Assembly (NCBI GenBank): GCA_028282045.1
Contig: JANQIS010000206.1
Span: 1 to 12,391, forward strand
Direction of reading: 5' to 3'
Length of the DNA: 12,391 bases
From: Gammaproteobacteria bacterium
GTDB taxonomy: Bacteria > Pseudomonadota > Gammaproteobacteria > Francisellales > CACEW01
The notes under the pieces are model-generated. The model was not told the DNA's origin. It ran no database searches and was given only the letters and a program-made list of their open reading frames with translations. How positions within the stretch are numbered: position 1 is the first letter of the stretch; each line of letters begins with the position of its first letter. Below are positions 7,895 through 12,391 of this stretch, one piece after another. The position numbers and the translations under genes were made by a program.

Positions 7895-9228
7895 GAGGTT
7901 TTCTTACGGCTAACCCAGTGCATCAGAACAAAACCCAATAATGCAGCAATAAGGGATGCTGTGATAATACTGACTTTAGCCATCGGCAATAAAGTTGGAT
8001 CATTGCCAAAAGACAGTTCTGAAAAGAAAATCGCCATGGTAAAGCCAACCGCTGCGATTAAACTCAATGGAAAAATATGCCCAAGACAAACTTGCGAAGG
8101 TAGTTTCACCAACTTGGTTTTCACTAAAAAAGCCGTCACACCAAATATACCCACACATTTACCCAGCAGCAGACCGACAATAATGCCCAGTGCAATGGGG
8201 TGGTGCAGCACCTCATACCAATTAACGCCACTTAGCCTGATACCGGCATTAAACAATACAAAAACCGGCACAATAATGAAGTTCACCGGTACGTGTAGAA
8301 TATGTTCCAAACGTTGCAAAGGTGTTTCTACGTCGTGCACCAGCGTTTCAATACTTTGCAAAATAGCTTTACGCTCTTCACTTTCCAGGTCTTGTGAATC
8401 AGATACTCCTTTGAACTTATTCATCAACAAAGCGATTTTGGCAGTTACGACTCGATGGTTATAGGCTGAACGTCCGGGAATAGCAAAGGCTAACAGCACA
8501 CCGGCAACTGTGGCATGCACGCCGGATTTGAGCATAAAGGCCCACATAATCGCCCCCAATGCCAGATAGGGGGTTAACCGCTTAACACGCAACAAATTCA
8601 GCGAGCACAACAATGCAAAACACAATCCGGCATAGAGTAAATACGTCACCTCAATGTTGGCACTGTAGAAAATGGCAATAACCAGGATCGAACCCAGGTC
8701 ATCAACAATGGCAATTGCCGCCAAAAATACAATCAAGCTGCGTGGCACCCGTTTGCCCATCAGAGCCATCAGCCCCAAGGCAAAAGCAATATCAGTGGCC
8801 ATTGGAATAGCCCAGCCTTGGATGGTTTGCACATTATGCCGATTGAAAAACCAATAAATCAGTGCCGGCACCACCATACCGCCAATGGCTGCAACGATAG
8901 GCAATAATGCAGAGCTCAGCGCACTTAACTCACCTGCCAAAATTTCCCGTTTAATTTCAAGACCAACCAAGAGAAAAAAAACCGCCATCAGGCCGTCGTT
9001 TACCCAGTGGCTTAGGGAGAGTTTTATCGAGAAATGGCCTAAGTGAATGCCCGCATACAGGTAATCAATATGCTCGTAAAACGCCCCAAAACGAGAATTA
9101 GCCCACACCAACGCTACGACAGTACATACCAACAACAACCCGCCACTGCACAACTGGTTGTTAAAGAACTCATCGAAAACATTAACAATCAGTTTGACGG
9201 CGTGAGGCGTTGCTTGCTGTTTGCGCAT
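7891..9228 (-). CDS. nhaA: Na+/H+ antiporter NhaA
   Basis: NhaA exchanges two protons for one sodium (or lithium) ion across the inner membrane and controls pH and salt balance. The 445-residue product has about 12 hydrophobic helices. Key residues are visible: Asp146 in ATDIAFALG (E. coli Asp133), the ion-binding pair Asp176-Asp177 in AIVDDLGS (Asp163-Asp164), and Lys357 in GLLLGKCVGI at the place of Lys300. It exceeds E. coli NhaA (388) mainly by a charged cytoplasmic insert at about 265-302, before PLQRLEHILH; such inserts occur in many family members. The start at 9228 lies 14 nt after the dksA stop and has no strong ribosome site, consistent with coupling. Confidence 0.95.
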   Translation of the reverse strand: MRKQQATPHAVKLIVNVFDEFFNNQLCSGGLLLVCTVVALVWANSRFGAFYEHIDYLYAGIHLGHFSIKLSLSHWVNDGLMAVFFLLVGLEIKREILAGELSALSSALLPIVAAIGGMVVPALIYWFFNRHNVQTIQGWAIPMATDIAFALGLMALMGKRVPRSLIVFLAAIAIVDDLGSILVIAIFYSANIEVTYLLYAGLCFALLCSLNLLRVKRLTPYLALGAIMWAFMLKSGVHATVAGVLLAFAIPGRSAYNHRVVTAKIALLMNKFKGVSDSQDLESEERKAILQSIETLVHDVETPLQRLEHILHVPVNFIIVPVFVLFNAGIRLSGVNWYEVLHHPIALGIIVGLLLGKCVGIFGVTAFLVKTKLVKLPSQVCLGHIFPLSLIAAVGFTMAIFFSELSFGNDPTLLPMAKVSIITASLIAALLGFVLMHWVSRKKTS

Positions 9229-9242
9229 GATAAACCGGCGTG

Positions 9243-9653
9243 TTATTCACCTTCGCCTTCGGTGCGCTCTTTGTATTCTTGCGCTTCTTTGGCTTGGATG
9301 GACAGCGTTGCAGTCGGACGCGCTAACAGTCGTGGTATACCAATAGGCTCACCGGTCTCTTCACAGTAGCCATATTCACCGCTTTTAAGACGGCCAATAG
9401 TTTCTTCCACTTTATGCAGCAATTTGGTTTGCCGCTCAACTGTACGCAAATGCAACTGCTGCATCTCTTGCTTGGTGGCAATATCGGAAACATCAGAACT
9501 CACTTCATTATCAGCCAAAGCTTGGCGTGCAATATCGATACTCTCTTCCAGCTCAGCTTTCATTTCTTTGAGTTTGTGGTGAAAAAACTCAAGCTGTGCC
9601 TCATTCATATAATCATCATCAGACATTTTCTTGAGCTGTTCTTCAGTAATCAT
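9243..9653 (-). CDS. dksA: DksA-type RNA polymerase-binding transcription factor lacking the zinc-finger cysteines
   Basis: DksA binds the RNA polymerase secondary channel and, with ppGpp, adjusts promoters of rRNA and amino-acid genes. I start it at ATG 9653 (136 residues), with AAGGA 9 nt upstream. An in-frame ATG at 9710 lies upstream of the predicted transcription start and would add 19 residues unlike the family. The two-helix coiled coil spans about 20-90, with the tip motif DxxDxA at Asp54, Asp57 and Ala59, as in E. coli. The globular end keeps GYCEETGEPIGIPRLLARPT. Of the four zinc cysteines only Cys97 remains; positions 100, 118 and 121 are Thr, Ser and Ala. Such cysteine-poor forms are known, as in Pseudomonas DksA2 and alphaproteobacteria. 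First gene of the unit that includes nhaA, apaG, aroF and the serpin. Confidence 0.93.
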   Translation of the reverse strand: MITEEQLKKMSDDDYMNEAQLEFFHHKLKEMKAELEESIDIARQALADNEVSSDVSDIATKQEMQQLHLRTVERQTKLLHKVEETIGRLKSGEYGYCEETGEPIGIPRLLARPTATLSIQAKEAQEYKERTEGEGE

Positions 9654-9696
9654 TGACTCTGTCCTTACCCCTGCCGGCCGGAGCCGAATTAAATTA

Positions 9697-9726
9697 ATTA
9701 TAAAGCACACTGTCTAACCACGCTAA
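9697..9726 (-). promoter_or_regulatory. probable dksA promoter
   Basis: The minus strand has a perfect -10 hexamer TATAAT (9697-9702) with a weak TTAGCG (9721-9726) at 18 nt. Transcription would start near 9690, about 37 nt before the chosen dksA ATG. This supports the 9653 start over the one at 9710. It would serve the whole dksA-nhaA-apaG-aroF-serpin unit. Confidence 0.45.
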
Positions 9727-9747
9727 CGGATAAAACTCAAAGCGAAA

Positions 9748-9912
9748 ATGCTTGGGCAAACGCAATGTAAAGCTAATACATCAATATTGCCAGGCCATTT
9801 TCAACCTAGAGATTTACCGTTAATAGCAGTCCTGCAGCAATCTTCTGAAGCAGTCTACCATGAAGCGCAAATAGGTCAACGGATGTTTATGCGTAGACTA
9901 GCCGGATGTTGA
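9748..9912 (+). CDS. small ORF of 54 codons, doubtful
   Basis: In the otherwise empty gap between dksA and the 9951 gene, the plus strand has an open frame from ATG 9748 to TGA 9910-9912. The predicted peptide has a varied composition (for example LPLIAVLQQSSEAVYHEAQ and a basic end MFMRRLAGC) but matches nothing I know. No Shine-Dalgarno sequence precedes it, and an in-frame stop lies just upstream at 9724-9726. It could be a small gene, the remnant of a decayed one, or chance. The candidate -10 for the next gene lies only 3 nt downstream. Confidence 0.18.
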   Translation: MLGQTQCKANTSILPGHFQPRDLPLIAVLQQSSEAVYHEAQIGQRMFMRRLAGC

Positions 9913-9920
9913 TCTATACT
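9894..9920 (+). promoter_or_regulatory. candidate promoter of the secreted protein gene
   Basis: The plus strand has TATACT at 9915-9920 with TAGACT at 9894-9899, a 15-nt spacer that is shorter than ideal. It lies 30 nt before the ATG at 9951, a normal leader length. Confidence 0.3.
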
Positions 9921-9950
9921 TAAAACACCAACCACTACAGAGACCGAATT

Positions 9951-10382
9951 ATGAGACGCCTGATTGTTATCGTACTGTTATCGTGTATGGCATTATCCGC
10001 ATGGGCTGCCGACCGGATCACCTGTCCGGCGGTAGCTAAACTGCTAGCCCCATCGGGCGAGCCCCATTTATGGGTTGATAAGCATTTTCAGATGCAACAC
10101 TTTAAAGCCAAGCGTTGGTTGCGCTTCCATCACGGGGTGACATTTATCGGTGCTGAAGTACGCTACTTTATTCATGCGAAACGACAGACGCGTGCTTTGA
10201 TTTGTTATTACAGTGCCCATAACCAACATGCCCAGCAAAGCATGCTGGCTTACAAAGCCGGCGGGTTTAACATTGAGCCGCTCTCATCTGCCTGGCAAAA
10301 AGGTGACAACAGCACTTACATGTGCTCTGCCCGGCAGGAGGCTGATTGCAGTGTCACGCTCAGCAATAACAGCCCACTATAA
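9951..10382 (+). CDS. small secreted protein with four cysteines, function unknown
   Basis: The 143-residue product starts with a standard Sec signal peptide: MRR, a hydrophobic core, then a likely cut after Ala19 or Ala20 (SAWAA/D). The mature part (about 123 residues) is basic and aromatic-rich and holds Cys25, Cys85, Cys125 and Cys133, which could form two disulfides in the periplasm or outside. The pattern ITCP near the mature N-terminus and ALICYY in the middle recalls small exported proteins of unknown function in Legionella relatives (DUF3757-like), but I cannot confirm this. The ribosome site is weak (AGAGA, 9 nt before ATG). It stands alone on this strand, divergent from dksA, and converges on the next gene with only 14 nt between stops. 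Confidence 0.75.
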   Translation: MRRLIVIVLLSCMALSAWAADRITCPAVAKLLAPSGEPHLWVDKHFQMQHFKAKRWLRFHHGVTFIGAEVRYFIHAKRQTRALICYYSAHNQHAQQSMLAYKAGGFNIEPLSSAWQKGDNSTYMCSARQEADCSVTLSNNSPL

Positions 10383-10396
10383 TCCGTAGTCGATTT

Positions 10397-10918
10397 TTAG
10401 CAGCGCTCATACCCACTGTCTTGAGGCGGCTGCACGGAGTCGGTACCAGTGGTAACAAGAGAAAGCGCCTGACCAGCCGGCGTGGCGGCGGCTGGCAAAC
10501 CATAGCGGGCTGCCGGAGTGCCACGAACACTTATTGCACACAGACAGCAAAGAAACAACAGGCTCAGGCCCGCACCACATGCTGCACCGGCTGCTGGTTG
10601 ATCGACAATCCCGCCTGCCACCGCACCGATACAAACCAAGCCAATCACAAGCATTACCGCCGTATCGAGTCTACAGCATAGTGTATGATCCGCGTTATCT
10701 GATTGCCTTACTGTAGCCGCTTCACCTGATTCTACGTCGCCTCTGTTTGAGTCATCAGCACCCTCAAATTTGCTTCGCGAATCACCAACACTCTCCACAT
10801 CATCGAGTTGCTCCGAGCCACCATCTGAGCTAGTCTCACCCGTCATTACTGATAACGCCTCGTACCGCTGTAAATTACCCGGCGCCTTGCTACTTCCTGT
10901 CGTACTTGCTGGTATCAT
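10397..10918 (-). CDS. unrecognised protein: disordered acidic head plus helical hairpin
   Basis: I do not recognise this 173-residue protein. Residues 1-80 are rich in Ser, Asp, Glu and Gly and look disordered. Two hydrophobic helices follow, at about 86-105 and 109-129, joined by a very short turn (DQP), so both ends should face the same side of a membrane. The tail of about 40 residues is Ala/Pro/Thr-rich and ends in Cys. There is no signal peptide. The gene is probably real: AAGGAG stands 11 nt before the ATG and the hydrophobic hairpin is well formed. Coding G+C is near 55%, above the neighbours, while the 60 bases upstream of the gene are only about 17% G+C. Head-plus-hairpin layouts are seen in effector and inclusion-membrane proteins of intracellular bacteria, but that link is speculation. 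Confidence 0.68.
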   Translation of the reverse strand: MIPASTTGSSKAPGNLQRYEALSVMTGETSSDGGSEQLDDVESVGDSRSKFEGADDSNRGDVESGEAATVRQSDNADHTLCCRLDTAVMLVIGLVCIGAVAGGIVDQPAAGAACGAGLSLLFLCCLCAISVRGTPAARYGLPAAATPAGQALSLVTTGTDSVQPPQDSGYERC

Positions 10919-10943
10919 ACATCATCACTCCTTTATAAAAATC

Positions 10944-10967
10944 AATTATAAAAAACGATTTATAATT
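10944..10967. repeat. 9-bp inverted repeat, possible operator
   Basis: The arms AATTATAAA (10944-10952) and TTTATAATT (10959-10967) are perfect inverted copies separated by six bases. They lie 26 nt upstream of the ATG at 10918, within the A+T-rich leader. The arm nearer the gene contains TATAAT on the gene's strand, so it may overlap the promoter. Confidence 0.4.
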
Positions 10968-10989
10968 AAAATTGAATCTTAATTAAAAT
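10964..10989. repeat. AATTAAAAT direct repeat, two copies
   Basis: AATTAAAAT occurs at 10964-10972 and again at 10981-10989, 17 bp apart, upstream of the helical-hairpin gene and partly overlapping the inverted repeat. In so A+T-rich a segment chance is possible. Confidence 0.25.
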
Positions 10990-11023
10990 CCAACATAATG
11001 TCACGAATTATTTAGCAGAAAGA

Positions 11024-11434
11024 CTACCTGACTACGCAGTCATTACCCCTGAAGCTGGTCTGGACAATTTTCTGATGCTTATTGATTTCAACCCAGGTGG
11101 TACAATTGTAGTGATAAGTGCCGCCACCGCTGTAGTAAGTTGGCACAGTTGTCACCGTGGTATTACCACCGGTATTTTCCACTCGTGTATAGCCCGGTAC
11201 TGTGGTTGTCGGAAAGGTGGTGGTATTACGATATTGATATACGTAGACCGTATTACCGTTAGGCGCTTTAATTTGCCGATCAGGATAACCCCATACTTTA
11301 GTAAACGCATTAATATCCTGGCCCTGCCATTGCTTGAGCATAGCGCGATACTTGGCTGTGGTGGCACAACCGACCAGTAGACTGGCGGACATTAACCATA
11401 TCATCAATCGTGCTGTTGTATTAACAGGTCTCAT
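11024..11434 (-). CDS. short lipoprotein with Thr-rich middle and C-terminal GNDC motif
   Basis: The start chosen is ATG 11434 (136 residues): GGAGG lies 5 nt upstream and the product then begins with a proper lipoprotein signal, MRPVNTTARLMIWLMSASLL followed by lipobox VGC (Cys23). The residue after Cys23 is Ala, so sorting to the outer membrane is likely. The in-frame ATG at 11524 would put 30 extra residues before the signal and overlap engB. The mature part has a small AMLKQWQGQDINAFTKVWGYP region (31-51) resembling the fold start of SmpA/BamE-like proteins, PNGNTVYVYQY (58-68), a Thr-rich low-complexity stretch (about 70-100), and a C-terminal part ending RGNDCVVR. Cys111 and Cys133 may form a disulfide. 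Similar short lipoproteins ending in GNDC occur in many gammaproteobacteria, with no known function. Confidence 0.82.
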   Translation of the reverse strand: MRPVNTTARLMIWLMSASLLVGCATTAKYRAMLKQWQGQDINAFTKVWGYPDRQIKAPNGNTVYVYQYRNTTTFPTTTVPGYTRVENTGGNTTVTTVPTYYSGGGTYHYNCTTWVEINKHQKIVQTSFRGNDCVVR

Positions 11435-11450
11435 TTCTGCCTCCAGGTTT

Positions 11451-11458
11451 AGTATAAT
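11451..11458. promoter_or_regulatory. overlapping divergent -10 elements for the lipoprotein gene and engB
   Basis: The plus strand has TATAAT at 11453-11458, 38 nt before the engB ATG. The minus strand has TATACT at 11451-11456, 16 nt before the lipoprotein ATG. Neither has a good -35 hexamer at the normal distance. If both are real, the two promoters share bases and cannot fire at once. Confidence 0.35.
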
Positions 11459-11473
11459 CTTCTGGTCTTTTTT

Positions 11474-11493
11474 ATCATTAAAGATCATTAAAG
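11474..11493. repeat. tandem 10-bp direct repeat upstream of engB
   Basis: ATCATTAAAG occurs twice in a row (11474-11483, 11484-11493), ending 3 nt before the engB ATG. The period equals about one turn of DNA. It lies in the engB leader and upstream of the minus-strand -10, so it could bind a regulator of either gene. Confidence 0.5.
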
Positions 11494-11496
11494 CAC

Positions 11497-12093
11497 ATGA
11501 ACGCATTAAATTTTCAAAAAGCACACTTCACTGTTGGTGCCATGCAGTTAAAACAATTACCCAACGATACCGGCGTGGAAGTTGCCTTTGCCGGACGCTC
11601 CAATGCCGGCAAATCCAGCGCACTCAACACCTTAACCCGACAAAAAAGCCTGGCACGTACCAGTAAAACCCCAGGGCGTACTCAGCAAATCAATGTGTTT
11701 GAGTTGGAATCAGACATGCGCCTGATTGACCTGCCCGGTTATGGTTATGCCAAAGTGTCGGAACAGGTAAAGCGCCAATGGCAACACACCCTAAGCCGTT
11801 ATCTGGAGCAACGCCAAAGCCTACAAGGTTTGGTACTGTTAATGGACTCACGCCACCCACTCAAAGACCTGGATATGAATCTGGTGCAATGGTGTGTGAC
11901 CTGTGAATTGCCATGCCATATCCTGCTGACCAAAGCAGATAAGCTCAACCAAAGTGAGCAAAGCCAGGTACTGGCTTTGGTAAAGCAAACCTTCGGTACT
12001 GCAGTGAGTGTGCAGTTATTTTCCGCCACCAAAAAGATGGGCCTTGAACAACTTGAGCAACAACTCATCCAATGGTTCAACAAACATGACTAA
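11497..12093 (+). CDS. engB: ribosome biogenesis GTPase EngB (YihA/YsxC)
   Basis: EngB is a TRAFAC-class GTPase needed for late assembly of the large ribosomal subunit. The 198-residue product shows the G motifs in order: G1 GRSNAGKS (33-40), a G2 threonine in TSKTPGRT (55-62), G3 DLPG (78-81) followed by YGYAKV, G4 TKAD (145-148) and G5 SATK (176-179). It aligns with E. coli EngB from the first residues (MNALNFQKAHF against MTNLNYQQTHF), which fixes the start at 11497 despite a poor ribosome site. Its last 8 bases overlap the start of epmB, so the two are co-transcribed. It is divergent from the lipoprotein gene. Confidence 0.96.
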   Translation: MNALNFQKAHFTVGAMQLKQLPNDTGVEVAFAGRSNAGKSSALNTLTRQKSLARTSKTPGRTQQINVFELESDMRLIDLPGYGYAKVSEQVKRQWQHTLSRYLEQRQSLQGLVLLMDSRHPLKDLDMNLVQWCVTCELPCHILLTKADKLNQSEQSQVLALVKQTFGTAVSVQLFSATKKMGLEQLEQQLIQWFNKHD

Positions 12094-12391
12094 AACCTGG
12101 CAACAAACACTCTCACAAGGTATTGCCACGCCACAGCAACTGATCAAAGTGCTGCAATTAGATAAGACATATCTGGCCGCAGCCGTCGCCGGGCATGATT
12201 TGTTTGCGGTGCGTGTACCATGGTCGTTTGTTAAACGTATGCAACGCGGCAATCCGCATGATCCTTTACTGCGTCAAGTATTACCATTAGCTGGCGAACA
12301 GCAGGCGCTACCTGGCTTTGTACCTGACCCGCTGCAAGAACACAAATACAGCCCACTGCCTGGTGTGCTGCACAAATACTCCGGCCGGGTT
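12086..12391 (+). CDS. epmB: EF-P (R)-beta-lysylation protein EpmB, N-terminal part
   Basis: EpmB (YjeK) is a radical SAM lysine 2,3-aminomutase that makes (R)-beta-lysine, which EpmA attaches to elongation factor P to relieve ribosome stalling at proline runs. The frame opens at ATG 12086, inside the end of engB, and remains open to the window edge (102 residues). It aligns with the E. coli N-terminal region: LFAVRVPWSFVKRMQRGNP against LFALRVPRSFIDRMEKGNP, then HDPLLRQVLP, a PGFVPDPLQE segment, and LPGVLHKYSGRV. The radical SAM cysteine cluster should follow about a dozen residues beyond the edge and is not seen. No own ribosome site is evident, suggesting coupling to engB. Confidence 0.93.
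   Translation, partial: MTKTWQQTLSQGIATPQQLIKVLQLDKTYLAAAVAGHDLFAVRVPWSFVKRMQRGNPHDPLLRQVLPLAGEQQALPGFVPDPLQEHKYSPLPGVLHKYSGRV

Noticed and set aside
7868..8464. Plus-strand open frame of 198 codons opposite nhaA
   Set aside because: It lies wholly antisense to well-conserved nhaA and apaG, has no family resemblance and no promoter or ribosome site.
9654..9710. Upstream ATG start for dksA at 9710
   Set aside because: The consensus -10 at 9697-9702 would place the transcript start after this ATG, and the ATG at 9653 has a good ribosome site.
10383..10396. Possible terminator between the two convergent genes (ATTTTT)
   Set aside because: No convincing stem precedes the T-run on either strand.
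10978..10984. CTTAATT upstream of the helical-hairpin gene, resembling part of a Legionella PmrA box
   Set aside because: Only one half-site is present in a very A+T-rich tract, so the match has no weight and the genus is not established.
11435..11524. Upstream ATG start for the lipoprotein at 11524
   Set aside because: It would add 30 residues before the lipoprotein signal and overlap engB; ATG at 11434 has GGAGG at the right distance.
11334..11666. Plus-strand frame of 110 codons overlapping the lipoprotein gene and engB
   Set aside because: It runs through two better supported genes in another frame and crosses their shared promoter region.
1..12391. CRISPR array, tRNA, rRNA or insertion sequence
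   Set aside because: No regularly spaced repeats, cloverleaf, rRNA sequence, transposase or long terminal inverted repeats were seen.

Overview
The window looks like chromosomal DNA of a gammaproteobacterium of moderate G+C. The CyoA-E, AroF-type DAHP synthase, ApaG, EngB and EpmB proteins all align closely by eye with their E. coli counterparts, and gene order is compact with short gaps or stop/start overlaps. I cannot fix the genus. A serpin, a small secreted cysteine protein and a two-helix membrane protein with a long disordered head would fit a host-associated lineage (for example Legionellales-like), but that is inference.

Layout. Positions 1-186 hold the end of an unrecognised plus-strand gene that meets cyoE tail to tail. 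Positions 183-4897 (minus) are the complete cyoABCDE operon: cytochrome bo3 ubiquinol oxidase subunits II, I, III and IV plus the heme O synthase that makes its cofactor. Positions 4898-5159 are a regulatory gap carrying a good plus-strand sigma70-like promoter, a 14-bp palindrome and a possible short antisense RNA. Positions 5160-9653 (minus) read as one five-gene unit in the order dksA, nhaA, apaG, aroF, serpin: a transcription regulator, a Na+/H+ antiporter, a conserved small protein, the first enzyme of aromatic amino-acid synthesis and a membrane-anchored protease inhibitor. Gaps are 14, -4, 13 and 31 nt.

Positions 9654-9950 are a divergent promoter region with only a weak small ORF. Then come a small secreted four-cysteine protein (9951-10382, plus), an unrecognised G+C-rich protein with a helical hairpin (10397-10918, minus), a short lipoprotein (11024-11434, minus) and the divergent engB-epmB pair (11497 to window end, plus); epmB is cut by the window edge.

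Functionally the window combines respiration and ion homeostasis (cyo, nhaA), growth control (dksA, engB, epmB), aromatic biosynthesis (aroF) and several envelope or exported proteins of unknown role. The most unusual items are the inhibitory-type serpin placed last in a housekeeping operon, the DksA without a zinc site, the helical-hairpin protein with its very A+T-rich, palindrome-bearing leader, and the unexplained plus-strand promoter next to the serpin. No tRNA, rRNA, insertion sequence or CRISPR array was seen, and no stretch above 300 bases lacks a gene.
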